DNA from: Pseudomonas sp. R28(2017)
GTDB taxonomy: Bacteria > Pseudomonadota > Gammaproteobacteria > Pseudomonadales > Pseudomonadaceae
Direction: 5' to 3'
DNA length: 64,000 bases
Assembly (NCBI RefSeq): GCF_002112505.1
Contig: NZ_NEHW01000003.1
Location: 310,001 to 374,000, forward strand
Of this stretch, positions 52,568-62,018 are shown piece by piece. The position numbers were made by a program, and so were the translations under genes. The notes beneath the pieces were generated by a model. The model did no database searches. It had not been told where the DNA came from and saw only the letters and a list, made by a program, of their open reading frames with translations. Each line of letters begins with the position of its first letter. Within the stretch, counting starts at the first letter, position 1.

Positions 52568-54787
52568 GTGCCCGACGTCATCCTGCGCCTTGCCCTGCCC
52601 TCCCCGTTGCGCCGCCTGTTCGATTACAAGGCGCCAGCGAGCATGGCGCGCCAGGTATTGACCCCGGGCATGCGCATTCGCGTTCCTTTCGGGCGCCGCG
52701 AGATGATCGGCGTGCTGGTGGAAGTGTGCGAGCAGAGCGAAGTGCCTGCCGACAAGCTCAAGCCCGCCAGCGCCTTGCTCGACCCGGTTTCGCCGATCCC
52801 GCCAGCACTGTTCAAGCTGTGCCTGTGGACCGCCCAGTACTACCAGCACAGCCTCGGCGACACCCTGAGCTGGGCGCTCCCCACGCTGCTGCGCCAGGGC
52901 GAACCTGCCGAAATGCGCCAGGAGCGCTTCTGGCACGTGGCCCCCGGCGCACGCCTGGAAGACCCACGCATCGCCCGCGCCCCGCGTCAGCGCGATGCAC
53001 TCAAGACCCTGGCCCAGCACCCGCACGGTGTGGCGCACAGCCTGCTGAGCAAGCTCAACCTGAACAAGGACAGCCTCGACCTGCTGCTGGCCAAGGAGCT
53101 GGTTCAGCTGGAAGTGCGCCGCCACCTGCCGGCGCATCGCCATGAACACTGGCTGGCGCAGCCGGAACTGCCCCTCAACGATGAACAACGCGAGGCCTTC
53201 GACGCCGTGCGCGAAGGCTTTGGCGGCTTCGGCGCCTTCCTGCTGGCCGGTGTCACCGGCAGCGGCAAGACCGAGGTGTACCTGCAACTGATCCGCGAAA
53301 CCCTGGAAGCCGGCAAGCAGGCGCTGGTGCTGATCCCCGAGATCAACCTCGGCCCACAGACCCTGGCGCGCTTCGAGCAACGCTTCAATGCCCGCATCGC
53401 CCTGCTGCATTCGGCCGTGAACGACCGCGAGCGCCTCGACGCCTGGCTGGCCGCCCGCGACGGCGAGGCCGACATCATCATCGGCACGCGCTCGGCGCTG
53501 TTCACGCCGATGAAGAACCCCGGCCTGATCATCATCGACGAAGAGCACGACGGTTCCTACAAGCAACAGGAAGGCCTGCGCTACCACGCCCGCGACCTGG
53601 CGCTGGTGCGCGCGCACCAGGAGAACATCCCGATCCTGCTCGGTTCCGCCACACCGTCGCTGGAAACCCTGCACAACGCACTCACCGGCCGCTATCGCCT
53701 GCTGCGCATGAACCAGCGCGCCGGTGGTGCCCGCCCACCGCGCATGCTGCGCCTGGACGTGAAAAGCCTGCCACTGGACAGTGGCATCAGCGGCCCGTTG
53801 CAGCAGGCCATCCGCCAGACCCTGGAGGCCGGCCAGCAGGTGCTGGTGTTCCTCAACCGCCGTGGCTTCGCCCCGACCTTGCTGTGCCATGACTGTGGCT
53901 GGCTGTCCGAATGCCCACGCTGCGATGCCCGCATGACCGTGCACCAGCGCTCTGGCGTGCTGCGCTGCCACCACTGCGGCTACGACGAGCGCCTGCCGCA
54001 CCAGTGCCCGCAGTGCAACCACGTCGACCTGCGGCCCGTTGGCGCCGGCACCGAACGCGCCGAAGAGCGCCTGAAAGTGCTCTTCCCGGATTACCCGATC
54101 CTGCGCGTGGACCGCGACAGCACGGCGCGCAAGGACGCCATGCACAACTTGTTCAGCACCATCCAGCGCGGCCAGCCGAGCATCCTCGTCGGCACCCAGA
54201 TGCTGGCCAAGGGGCACCATTTCCCGCGGGTGACCCTGGTTGCCATCCTCGATGCCGATGGCGGGCTGTTCTCCGGCGACTTCCGCGCCAGCGAGCGCAT
54301 GGCCCAGCTGATCGTCCAGGTCGCTGGCCGCGCCGGGCGCGCCGAAGAGCCCGGCAAGGTGATCATCCAGACGCATCTGGCCGACCACCCGTTGCTGGTA
54401 CAACTGACTGAGCAAGGTTACTTCGCCTTCGCCGAGCAGGCCCTGGACGAGCGCCGCAACGCCGGGCTGCCTCCGTTCTCGCACCTTGCCCTGCTGCGCG
54501 CCGAAGCGCACAAACCCGGCCAGGCCGAAGGCTTCCTCGACGAAGCCTGCGCCGCCGCCGAGCGCCTGGTCGCCGAACAGCGCCTGCCCGGCATCGAACT
54601 GCTGGGGCCGGTGCCTGCCCCCATGGAGCGGCGCGCCGGGCGATTCAGGGCGCAATTATTGATTCAGGCCAACACCCGAGCCCCCTTGCATCGACTGATC
54701 AGCGCCTGGTTGCTAGTGTTGGAGCAACTGCCGAGCGGGCGCCAGGTACGCTGGTCGCTGGATGTCGACCCGGTTGACCTTTATTAA
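52568..54787 (+). CDS. priA: Primosomal helicase PriA
   Basis: A 3'-5' DNA helicase that reloads the replisome at stalled forks. The 739 residues include the 3'-DNA-binding domain (1-100), Walker A GVTGSGKTE with Lys234, the DEEH box (IIDEEHDGSYK), the zinc-binding cysteines from CHDCGWLSECPRC to CPQC (about 440-485) and helicase motifs V and VI (GTQMLAKGHHFP, QVAGRAGRAE). The start is a GTG at 52568 (VPDVILRLALPSP), the family N-terminus. Confidence 0.96.
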   Translation: MPDVILRLALPSPLRRLFDYKAPASMARQVLTPGMRIRVPFGRREMIGVLVEVCEQSEVPADKLKPASALLDPVSPIPPALFKLCLWTAQYYQHSLGDTLSWALPTLLRQGEPAEMRQERFWHVAPGARLEDPRIARAPRQRDALKTLAQHPHGVAHSLLSKLNLNKDSLDLLLAKELVQLEVRRHLPAHRHEHWLAQPELPLNDEQREAFDAVREGFGGFGAFLLAGVTGSGKTEVYLQLIRETLEAGKQALVLIPEINLGPQTLARFEQRFNARIALLHSAVNDRERLDAWLAARDGEADIIIGTRSALFTPMKNPGLIIIDEEHDGSYKQQEGLRYHARDLALVRAHQENIPILLGSATPSLETLHNALTGRYRLLRMNQRAGGARPPRMLRLDVKSLPLDSGISGPLQQAIRQTLEAGQQVLVFLNRRGFAPTLLCHDCGWLSECPRCDARMTVHQRSGVLRCHHCGYDERLPHQCPQCNHVDLRPVGAGTERAEERLKVLFPDYPILRVDRDSTARKDAMHNLFSTIQRGQPSILVGTQMLAKGHHFPRVTLVAILDADGGLFSGDFRASERMAQLIVQVAGRAGRAEEPGKVIIQTHLADHPLLVQLTEQGYFAFAEQALDERRNAGLPPFSHLALLRAEAHKPGQAEGFLDEACAAAERLVAEQRLPGIELLGPVPAPMERRAGRFRAQLLIQANTRAPLHRLISAWLLVLEQLPSGRQVRWSLDVDPVDLY

Positions 54788-54803
54788 GCTTCTGCCCCAA
54801 AGG

Positions 54804-54833
54804 TTGGCAACCTGCCCCCGGCAACGGATAATG
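54804..54833 (+). promoter_or_regulatory. Possible sigma-70 promoter of argS
   Basis: TTGGCA and GATAAT are 18 bases apart, about 65 bases before the argS ATG, in the gap after priA. Confidence 0.4.
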
Positions 54834-54895
54834 CCCAGTTTTTCCACCTGCGCATCCAGGCGCTCCACCGCGCTTGCGGTCGAAAAGAGATCCCC

Positions 54896-56632
54896 ATGAA
54901 AGACACCATTCGCCAGCTGATCCAGCAAGCCCTCACCCAACTCGTCACCGACGGTGTGCTGCCTGAAGGGCTGTCGCCGGCGATCCAGGTGGAAAACGCC
55001 CGGGACAAGACCCACGGCGATTTCGCCAGCAACATCGCCATGATGCTGGCCAAGCCGGCCGGCATGAAGCCGCGCGACCTGGCCGAAAAACTGATCAACG
55101 CCCTGCCGGCCAGCGCCGACATCAGCAAGGTCGAGATCGCCGGCCCAGGCTTCCTGAACTTCTTCCAGAACACCGACGCCCTGGCCAACCGCCTGGACGC
55201 CGCGCTGGCCGACGCCCACCTCGGTGCGCGCAAGGCGGGCCCTGCGCAGAAGGTGGTGATCGACATGTCGGCGCCGAACCTGGCCAAGGAAATGCACGTC
55301 GGCCACCTGCGCTCGACCATCATCGGTGACAGCGTCGCCCGGGTGCTGGAGTTCCTTGGCGACGACGTGATCCGCCAGAACCACGTGGGCGACTGGGGCA
55401 CCCAGTTCGGCATGCTGCTGGCCTACCTGGAAGAAAACCCGATCACCAGCGACGAGCTGTCGGACCTGGAAAACTTCTACCGCGCCGCCAAGAAGCGCTT
55501 CGATGAATCCGAAGAGTTCGCCACCCGCGCCCGTGGCCTGGTGGTCAAGCTGCAGGCCGGCGACGCAGATTGCATGGCGCTGTGGACGCGCTTCAAGGAC
55601 ATCTCGCTGTCGCACTGCCAGAAGACCTACGAGCTGCTCAACGTCAAGCTGACCATGGCCGACGTGATGGGCGAAAGCGCCTACAACGCCGACCTGGCCA
55701 ACGTGGTCGCCGACCTCAAGGCCAAGGGCCTGCTGGTCGAGGACCAGGGCGCCCAGTGCGTGTTCCTCGAAGAATTCAAGAACAGCGAAGGCGAGCCACT
55801 GCCGGTGATCGTGCAGAAGGCTGACGGCGGCTACCTGTACGCCACCACCGACCTGGCCGCCGTGCGCTACCGCAGCAACGTGCTCAAGGCCGATCGCGCC
55901 CTGTACTTCGTCGACCAGCGCCAGGCCCTGCACTTCAACCAGGTGTTCGAAGTGGCCCGCCGTGCCGGCTTCGTCGGCCACCCGATGCAGATGGAGCACA
56001 TGGGCTTCGGCACCATGAACGGCGCCGACGGCCGCCCGTTCAAGACCCGCGACGGCGGCACCGTGAAGCTGATCGACCTGCTCACCGAGGCCAAGGAACG
56101 CGCCTACGCGCTGGTGAAGGAAAAGAACCCGGACTTTACCGAAGACGAACTGCGTCACATCGGTGAAGTGGTCGGTATCGGCGCAGTGAAATACGCCGAC
56201 CTGTCCAAGCACCGCACCAGCGACTACAGCTTCAACTTCGAGCTGATGCTCAACTTCGAAGGCAACACCGCGCCTTACCTGCTGTACGCCTACACCCGTG
56301 TAGCCGGTGTGTTCCGCAAGCTGGGCAAGGGCTTCGACGAAGTCGACGGCAAGATCGTGCTGCAGGCCCCCCAGGAGCAGGACCTGGCCGCGAGCCTGGC
56401 CCAGTTTGGCGAGGTGCTCAACAGCGTCGCAGACAAAGGCACGCCGCACGTACTGTGCAGCTACCTGTACGACCTGGCCGGCCTGTTCTCGAGCTTCTAC
56501 GTGAACTGCCCGATCCTCGCCGCCGAAACCCCGGAGCAGCAGCAGAGCCGCCTGCGCCTGGCTGCCCTGACCGGCCGCACCCTGAAGCAAGGTCTGGAGC
56601 TGCTCGGCCTGGAAACCCTGGAGCGCATGTAA
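54896..56632 (+). CDS. argS: Arginyl-tRNA synthetase
   Basis: Charges tRNA-Arg in the cytoplasm. The 578 residues include the N-terminal tRNA-D-loop domain, the class I HIGH-type motif HVGHLRS (in [20 protein letters not shown]) and the C-terminal DALR anticodon-binding domain ([14 protein letters not shown] onward). A canonical KMSKS is missing, as is usual for this enzyme. It is followed after one base by the SPOR gene. Confidence 0.97.
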   Translation: MKDTIRQLIQQALTQLVTDGVLPEGLSPAIQVENARDKTHGDFASNIAMMLAKPAGMKPRDLAEKLINALPASADISKVEIAGPGFLNFFQNTDALANRLDAALADAHLGARKAGPAQKVVIDMSAPNLAKEMHVGHLRSTIIGDSVARVLEFLGDDVIRQNHVGDWGTQFGMLLAYLEENPITSDELSDLENFYRAAKKRFDESEEFATRARGLVVKLQAGDADCMALWTRFKDISLSHCQKTYELLNVKLTMADVMGESAYNADLANVVADLKAKGLLVEDQGAQCVFLEEFKNSEGEPLPVIVQKADGGYLYATTDLAAVRYRSNVLKADRALYFVDQRQALHFNQVFEVARRAGFVGHPMQMEHMGFGTMNGADGRPFKTRDGGTVKLIDLLTEAKERAYALVKEKNPDFTEDELRHIGEVVGIGAVKYADLSKHRTSDYSFNFELMLNFEGNTAPYLLYAYTRVAGVFRKLGKGFDEVDGKIVLQAPQEQDLAASLAQFGEVLNSVADKGTPHVLCSYLYDLAGLFSSFYVNCPILAAETPEQQQSRLRLAALTGRTLKQGLELLGLETLERM

Positions 56633-56633
56633 G

Positions 56634-57335
56634 TTGGCTGCCAAGAAAAAACCCGCCCCCAAGCGCGGCGCCAGCCGTCAGACCGCCCCAGCCAAGCAGC
56701 CGATCCCAGGCTGGGTATGGCTGGCGGTCGGCCTGACGGTCGGTGCATTCATCGTCTTCCTGATGAAGCTCGAACCCGGTGGCGGTGACATCAAGCGCAC
56801 CAAGCCCGAGCAGCAGAAGCCAGAGAAAGTGGCCGAGGCCAGCAAGTCGACCACACCGGCAACGCCACAGCCGCCGGTAAAGCCGAAGTACGACTTCTAC
56901 ACGCTGCTGCCGGAGTCCGAGGTGATCGTGCCGCCTGAGGCCGTGCCGGAGAAAACGCCGCCAGTGCCCGCGCAACCCGTGACCCCGGTCACCCCGGCCG
57001 AAGCCGCGAAGATCGATACCGCGCGCGCCCAGGCCGCGCTGCTGGGGCAGACGCCGCCGCCAGCGCCTCCGGTGATCAAGCCGGCGGCGACCACGCAGTA
57101 CTTCCTGCAGGCCGGTTCGTTCCGCAAGCAGGCCGACGCCGACAAGGTCCGCGCGCAGATCATCCTGCTCGGCCAGGTGGTCAAGGTCGAGTCGGGCACC
57201 GTCAAGGAAGAAACCTGGTACCGCGTATTGGTCGGGCCGTTCAGCAACCGCGAGCAGCTGACAGTGGCGCAGAAGCAGCTGGCAGGGGCCGGGTTCAGCA
57301 ACCTGCTGCTGCAGCAGCGACAGACCCGCCAGTAA
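56634..57335 (+). CDS. SPOR-domain division protein, FtsN-like
   Basis: A 233-residue bitopic protein: basic N-terminus (AAKKKPAPKRG), one membrane span (about 25-44), a Pro-rich periplasmic linker and a C-terminal SPOR domain (about 157-228, TTQYFLQAGSFRKQADADKVRAQI). This architecture and the place after argS match FtsN-type proteins. The start is a TTG at 56634, one base after the argS stop; no in-frame ATG precedes the membrane span. Confidence 0.85.
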   Translation: MAAKKKPAPKRGASRQTAPAKQPIPGWVWLAVGLTVGAFIVFLMKLEPGGGDIKRTKPEQQKPEKVAEASKSTTPATPQPPVKPKYDFYTLLPESEVIVPPEAVPEKTPPVPAQPVTPVTPAEAAKIDTARAQAALLGQTPPPAPPVIKPAATTQYFLQAGSFRKQADADKVRAQIILLGQVVKVESGTVKEETWYRVLVGPFSNREQLTVAQKQLAGAGFSNLLLQQRQTRQ

Positions 57336-57337
57336 CG

Positions 57338-57374
57338 AAAAAGGCCTTGCCGCACAGCGCGACAAGGCCTTTTT
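57338..57374. terminator. Bidirectional terminator after the FtsN-like gene
   Basis: AAAAAGGCCTTG and CAAGGCCTTTTT form a twelve-base perfect stem. It also serves the convergent TM2 gene. Confidence 0.88.
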
Positions 57375-57391
57375 CGTAGGCGCCTGCGGCC

Positions 57392-57811
57392 CTATCGGCT
57401 GCGGCTGTTGGCTTCGGAAACCTGGCTGTTCAAGGTCCAGAAGTCATACAGCACACCCACCAGGAACAAGCCGCCGGTGAAAGAGTAGATGATCGCCGAG
57501 ATCCACTTGCCCTGGTACAGGCGGTGCACCCCAAAAATGCCCAGGAAGGTCAGCAGGATCCAGGCAATGTTGTAGTCGATACGGCCGGACTGGAAGCGCA
57601 TGTCCGCCTCACGGTCCATCGACGGGATCAGGAACAGGTCGATCAGCCAGCCGATACCGAGCAGGCCCAAGGTGAAGAACCAGATCGTCCCGGTGATCGG
57701 CTTGCCGTAGTAGAACCGGTGCGAGCCGGTGAAGCCGAAGATCCACAGCAGGTAGCCGATGACCTTGCTGTGGGTGTCGTGATAGGGCGCCCCCTGTTGA
57801 TAACTGTTCAT
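57392..57811 (-). CDS. TM2-domain membrane protein with two TM2 units
   Basis: A 139-residue inner-membrane protein made of two successive TM2 units: residues about 15-65 (KVIGYLLWIFGFTGSHRFYYGK) and about 80-130 (IAWILLTFLGIFGVHRLYQGK), each two helices joined by a short turn with a conserved Gly-His-Arg-x-Tyr motif. TM2 proteins have no general assigned role. It is divergent from an NlpC/P60 gene. Confidence 0.85.
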   Translation of the reverse strand: MNSYQQGAPYHDTHSKVIGYLLWIFGFTGSHRFYYGKPITGTIWFFTLGLLGIGWLIDLFLIPSMDREADMRFQSGRIDYNIAWILLTFLGIFGVHRLYQGKWISAIIYSFTGGLFLVGVLYDFWTLNSQVSEANSRSR

Positions 57812-57908
57812 TCATAGCCCTCGTGGGTTATCCAAAAATTTTCTAAATAAAAATGTGACTTTTCCGCCGCAGGCCGACGTACGGCAGCATGACAATCGAC
57901 CAACGGCC

Positions 57909-57936
57909 CTGAAAAGGCGCAAAAAGCTGTTATAAA
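57909..57936 (+). promoter_or_regulatory. Possible sigma-70 promoter of the NlpC/P60 gene
   Basis: CTGAAA and TATAAA are 16 bases apart, about 40 bases before the ATG. Confidence 0.4.
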
Positions 57937-57977
57937 GTTGCGCGCCAAACACATAAACACTCATAAGAGCTTCATCT

Positions 57978-58607
57978 ATGCCGCCTTTCTTCAAGACATG
58001 GCTGACCCTCTGCCTATTATTGCCCCTGGCCGCCCACGCCACCAATCGTGAGCAACGACTTCCCAATGGTTTCACCGGCTACACCAGCAATGCCTCGGTG
58101 AAACACGCGCCCGTCAAGCAGACCACACTGCACGCGCGCTCGTCCTATTCCAGCAAGGGCCACAACCTGCCTGCCGTTGCGGCGATGTCGCCGAAGCAGA
58201 GCAGCGATGTGCTCAGCCGTGCGGTCAACGTGCTCGGTACCCCTTATGTTTGGGGCGGCAGCAACCCGAAAAAAGGGTTCGACTGCAGCGGGCTGGTCAA
58301 GTACGCGTTCAACGACGTGGCAGACGTCGACCTGCCGCGTACCTCCAACGCCATGGCCCAGGGCCACGGCGTTAAAGTGGCGAAGAGCGACCTCAAGCCT
58401 GGCGACCTGATCTTCTTCAACATCAAGAGCCGTCGGGTCAACCACGTTGCCATCTACCTGGGTAACGACCGCTTCATCCATGCGCCGCGTACCGGCAAGC
58501 GGGTGAGCATCGACAACCTGAGCAAGCCTTACTGGCAGCAGCACTATGTGGTTGCCAAGCGGGTGCTGCCGAAAGAGCAGCAACAGCTGAGCCTGGCCAA
58601 GCGCTAG
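57978..58607 (+). CDS. NlpC/P60-family peptidoglycan endopeptidase
   Basis: A 209-residue exported cysteine peptidase, expected to cut peptide stems in murein. After a signal peptide (cleavage near AHA, about 21) and a basic linker comes the C40 domain (about 75-200) with Cys103 in GFDCSGLVKYAF and His156 in NHVAIYLGNDRFIHAP. It is transcribed alone, with a REP pair downstream separating it from convergent pilT. Confidence 0.9.
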   Translation: MPPFFKTWLTLCLLLPLAAHATNREQRLPNGFTGYTSNASVKHAPVKQTTLHARSSYSSKGHNLPAVAAMSPKQSSDVLSRAVNVLGTPYVWGGSNPKKGFDCSGLVKYAFNDVADVDLPRTSNAMAQGHGVKVAKSDLKPGDLIFFNIKSRRVNHVAIYLGNDRFIHAPRTGKRVSIDNLSKPYWQQHYVVAKRVLPKEQQQLSLAKR

Positions 58608-58617
58608 ATCGGCGCAG

Positions 58618-58718
58618 GCTTCTTCGCGGGCAAGCCCGCTCCCACAGAGAAATCGCAGTTTTCAAGGGCTGTGCAGTACCTGTGGGAGCGGGCATGCCCG
58701 CGAAGAGGCCGGAACAGG
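58618..58718. repeat. REP pair between the NlpC/P60 gene and pilT
   Basis: Inverted REP units at 58618-58648 and 58678-58718, the second with a GGGCATGCCC core. No other terminator is visible between these convergent genes, so the REP hairpins may serve. Confidence 0.9.
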
Positions 58719-58720
58719 CG

Positions 58721-59719
58721 CTAGAGATCGCTGATCAGCCCCTTCTCCCTCAGCCCCCGTATCGCCCCTTCCATCGTCCGCATCCCCTGCGCCGCACCCG
58801 CCTGCATCACCGAACACAACTGCGCCATCCGCCCCTCACTCACCAGGTTGCGTACCGCAGGTGTCGCCACCAGCACCTCTCTCGCCGCCACCCGGCCGCC
58901 GCCCACGCGCTTGACTAGCACCTGCGCCACCACCAGCCTCAGCGACTCCGCCAGCATCGCCCGCACCAACGGCTTTTCCTCCGCCGCAAACACCTCGACC
59001 AGCCGGTCGATGCTGGCGGCCGCCGACCGCGTGTGCACCGTGGCCAGCACCAGATGCCCGGTCTGCGCCGCGCGCAACGCCAGGCGGATGCTCTCCAGAT
59101 CGCGCAGTTCGCCAATCATGATCACATCCGGGTCCTGGCGCAGGGCGCTGCGCAGCCCTTGAGCGACGTCACGACAATGCCGGCCTATCTCACGCTGGTT
59201 GACCAGGCTGCATCGGCTGCTGTGGATAACTTCAACAGGGTCTTCGAGGGTAATGATATGCAGCGCCCGCTCACGATTGAGCCGGTCGATCAGCGCCGCC
59301 AGGGTACTCGACTTGCCGCTGCCGGTCGGGCCACCCACCAGCACCAGGCCATCCGAGTGCCGCGCAACGGCTTGAAACACTTCTTCAAGGTCTAGGTCAT
59401 CGACGCTGGCAATGCGTTTCGCAATCAGACGGATCGAGGCTGCCAGGCCGTTCAGCTGCCGAAACAGGTTGAGACGAAAGCGCCCAAGTGCTGGCAGCTC
59501 CAGTGCCAGGTCCAGTTCATCGCCTTGCCGCCATTGCTGGTACTGCCCTTCGTCGAGCAGCGGCGCCAGCGCGTCGCTCAATGCGGCTGTGGTCACGCTC
59601 GGCAGGTCCATGCGCCGCAGCTCCCCATCCACACGCAGCATGGGTATTTCGCCCACGGCCAGATGCAGGTCGCTCGCCCTTGCATCCTCGGCCCGGGCCA
59701 ACAGGTCGGTCACGTCCAT
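58721..59719 (-). CDS. pilT: Twitching motility ATPase PilT
   Basis: The hexameric ATPase that retracts type IV pili. The 332 residues show ARASDLHLAVGEIPMLRVDGEL, Walker A GGPTGSGKSST, the Asp box ITLEDPVEVIHSS, Walker B VIMIGELRDLESI and the His box TGHLVLATVHTRSAA. I chose the ATG at 59719, with GGGGAG just upstream, over a TTG four codons earlier. It is divergent from yggS, as in P. aeruginosa. No pilU follows. Confidence 0.93.
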   Translation of the reverse strand: MDVTDLLARAEDARASDLHLAVGEIPMLRVDGELRRMDLPSVTTAALSDALAPLLDEGQYQQWRQGDELDLALELPALGRFRLNLFRQLNGLAASIRLIAKRIASVDDLDLEEVFQAVARHSDGLVLVGGPTGSGKSSTLAALIDRLNRERALHIITLEDPVEVIHSSRCSLVNQREIGRHCRDVAQGLRSALRQDPDVIMIGELRDLESIRLALRAAQTGHLVLATVHTRSAAASIDRLVEVFAAEEKPLVRAMLAESLRLVVAQVLVKRVGGGRVAAREVLVATPAVRNLVSEGRMAQLCSVMQAGAAQGMRTMEGAIRGLREKGLISDL

Positions 59720-59785
59720 GAGACTCCCCAATAGCCATCAAGCAGGTAGAATGCCGAAGATCTCCAGAGCCGACGGCATTGATCC

Positions 59786-60472
59786 ATGTCCACCATAGCA
59801 GACAACCTTTCCGCCCTCGTCGCCCGTATCCATAGCGCTGCCCAGGCTGCCGGGCGCGACCCGGCCAGCGTCCAGCTGCTGGCGGTGAGCAAGACCAAAC
59901 CGGCCGCCGCCATTCGCGAAATCCACGCCGCCGGCGTACGGGATGTCGGGGAAAACTACCTGCAGGAAGCCCTGGCCAAGCAAGAAGAACTGCGCGACCT
60001 GCCCTTGATCTGGCACTTCATCGGCCCCATTCAGTCGAACAAGACCAAAGCCATTGCCGAACATTTCGACTGGGTGCACTCCGTGGACCGCCTGAAGATC
60101 GCCCAACGCCTGTCCGAACAGCGCCCTGCGGGCTTGGCGCCGCTGAACATCTGCCTGCAGGTGAACGTCAGCGGCGAAGACAGCAAGTCCGGTTGCGCCC
60201 CGGCCGACCTGCCAGCGCTGGCCAAGGCCGTGGCGGCACTGCCCAACCTGCGCCTGCGCGGGCTGATGGCAATCCCCGAGTCGACCGAAGATCGCGCCTC
60301 CCAAGAGGCCGCCTTCGCCAGCCTGCGCCAGCTTCAGCAAAGCCTGGCGCTCGGCCTGGACACCCTGTCGATGGGCATGAGCCACGACCTGGAAGCGGCC
60401 ATCGCCCAGGGAGCGACCTGGGTACGTATCGGTACCGCCCTGTTCGGCGCGCGCAATTACGGGCCCAACTGA
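59786..60472 (+). CDS. yggS: Pyridoxal phosphate homeostasis protein
   Basis: A PLP-binding protein of the alanine-racemase fold that keeps vitamin B6 pools in balance. The 228 residues have Lys36 in AVSKTKPA for PLP, and ENYLQEAL, WHFIGPIQSNKTK, SMGMSHDLEAAI and VRIGTALFGARNY. It leads yggS-proC-yggT, with proC 38 bases on. Confidence 0.96.
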   Translation: MSTIADNLSALVARIHSAAQAAGRDPASVQLLAVSKTKPAAAIREIHAAGVRDVGENYLQEALAKQEELRDLPLIWHFIGPIQSNKTKAIAEHFDWVHSVDRLKIAQRLSEQRPAGLAPLNICLQVNVSGEDSKSGCAPADLPALAKAVAALPNLRLRGLMAIPESTEDRASQEAAFASLRQLQQSLALGLDTLSMGMSHDLEAAIAQGATWVRIGTALFGARNYGPN

Positions 60473-60510
60473 TTCCATGCTTTACTCACTCTTTCCCTCA
60501 AGGACCTGAC

Positions 60511-61329
60511 ATGAGCAAGACACGTATTGCCTTTATCGGCGCCGGCAACATGGCCGCCAGCCTGATCGGCGGCCTGCGTGCCCAGGGCCTGGACGCGGCG
60601 CAGATCCGTGCCAGCGACCCCGGCGCCGAGACCCGCACCCGCGTCCAGGCCGAACACGGCATCGAAGCTTTCGAAGACAACGCCCAGGCGATTGCCGGTG
60701 CCGACGTGATCGTGCTGGCAGTGAAACCGCAAGTCATGAAGGCCGTGTGCGAGTCACTGAAGCCAAACCTGGCAGCTGGCCAGCTGATCGTCTCGATCGC
60801 CGCCGGCATCACCTGCGCCAGCCTGCAAACCTGGCTCGGCGCCCGCCCGGTGGTGCGCTGCATGCCCAACACGCCGGCGCTGCTGCGCCAAGGTGTCAGC
60901 GGCCTGTACGCCACCGCTGAAGTGTCCGCCGAACAACGCCAGCAGGCCGAACAGCTGTTGTCGGCAGTCGGTACCGCCCTATGGCTGGAACAGGAACAGC
61001 AACTGGACGCCGTCACTGCGGTTTCCGGCAGTGGCCCGGCCTACTTCTTCCTGTTGATCGAAGCGATGACCGCTGCTGGCGAAAAACTCGGCCTGCCTCG
61101 CGAAACCTCCTCGCAACTGACCCTGCAGACCGCCCTGGGCGCCGCGCACATGGCCGTGGCCAGCGATGTCGATGCCGCAGAACTGCGCCGCCGCGTCACC
61201 TCGCCCGCCGGCACCACCGAAGCGGCGATCAAGTCGTTCCAGGGCAACGGTTTCGAAGCCATCGTCGAACAGGCGCTGGCAGCGGCGTCGAAGCGTTCCG
61301 CCGAACTGGCCGAACAATTGGGCAAATAA
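60511..61329 (+). CDS. proC: Pyrroline-5-carboxylate reductase
   Basis: Last step of proline synthesis, using NAD(P)H. The 272 residues begin with the dinucleotide fold IAFIGAGNMAASLIGGL and include VKPQVMKAV, VRCMPNTPALLRQGVSG and the C-terminal ELRRRVTSPAGTTEAAI. I chose the ATG at 60511, with AAGGA upstream; the longer frame lies inside yggS. Confidence 0.97.
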   Translation: MSKTRIAFIGAGNMAASLIGGLRAQGLDAAQIRASDPGAETRTRVQAEHGIEAFEDNAQAIAGADVIVLAVKPQVMKAVCESLKPNLAAGQLIVSIAAGITCASLQTWLGARPVVRCMPNTPALLRQGVSGLYATAEVSAEQRQQAEQLLSAVGTALWLEQEQQLDAVTAVSGSGPAYFFLLIEAMTAAGEKLGLPRETSSQLTLQTALGAAHMAVASDVDAAELRRRVTSPAGTTEAAIKSFQGNGFEAIVEQALAAASKRSAELAEQLGK

Positions 61330-61339
61330 GGAGCTGTTG

Positions 61340-61930
61340 ATGAATGCACTGTCCGGCGCCGCGATCTTCGTGGTGCAAACCCTGGTCAGCCTGTACCTGG
61401 TGATCGTCCTGCTGCGCTTCGTGCTGCAGCTGGTCAAGGCCAACTTCTACAACCCGCTGAGCCAGTTCGCCGTGCGCGCCACCCAGCCGCTGCTCAAGCC
61501 GATCCGCCGGGTGATCCCCAGCATCGGCGGCCTGGACACGTCGTCGCTGCTGCTGGCGATCGTCATCCAGGCGCTGCTGATGGGCTTCGTGCTGATGATC
61601 ACCTACGGCACCTTTGGCGACATCCTGCACCTGCTGATGTGGGCCATCATCGGCATCACCTCGCTGTTCCTGAAAATCTTCTGGGTGGCGATGATCGTCA
61701 TGGTGATCGTTTCCTGGGTCGCACCGAACAGCCACAACCCGGCAGCCGAGCTGGCCTGGCAGATCAGCGAACCGGTGCTGGCACCGTTCCGCCGCATCGT
61801 ACCCAACCTGGGCGGCATGGACATCTCGCCGATCTTCGCCTTCCTGGCGATCCAGGTGATCCAGTCGTTCGTCATGCCACCGCTGGCGGCCTACGCGGGC
61901 ATGCCACAGGAACTGTGGCGGATGATCTGA
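61340..61930 (+). CDS. yggT: YggT-family membrane protein
   Basis: A 196-residue inner-membrane protein with two YGGT units (about 8-85 and 100-185), each with two helices and an NP-LSQ or NPAAELAWQISEPVLAPFRRIVP motif. In bacteria yggT is often next to proC and has been linked to osmotic or ion stress, but its exact function is not established. It starts 10 bases after proC, with AAGGAG upstream. Confidence 0.92.
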   Translation: MNALSGAAIFVVQTLVSLYLVIVLLRFVLQLVKANFYNPLSQFAVRATQPLLKPIRRVIPSIGGLDTSSLLLAIVIQALLMGFVLMITYGTFGDILHLLMWAIIGITSLFLKIFWVAMIVMVIVSWVAPNSHNPAAELAWQISEPVLAPFRRIVPNLGGMDISPIFAFLAIQVIQSFVMPPLAAYAGMPQELWRMI

Positions 61931-61941
61931 CCCCTCGCACG

Positions 61942-61971
61942 CCCAGCGGCAAGCCTTTGCTTGCCGCTGGG
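61942..61971 (+). terminator. Hairpin ending the yggS-proC-yggT unit
   Basis: CCCAGCGGCAAG, a six-base loop and CTTGCCGCTGGG form a twelve-base perfect stem, but no T tract follows. It may be a weak terminator or an mRNA-stabilising end. Confidence 0.55.
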
Positions 61972-62018
61972 GATGGTGCTCTTTAGACTTACGCCTCCGT
62001 CAAGCGTGAGCAGGGTCG

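Noticed and set aside
61942..62018. A riboswitch or methionine leader before metX
   Set aside because: Only one simple hairpin is present, next to the yggT stop, with no conserved riboswitch core that I recognise.
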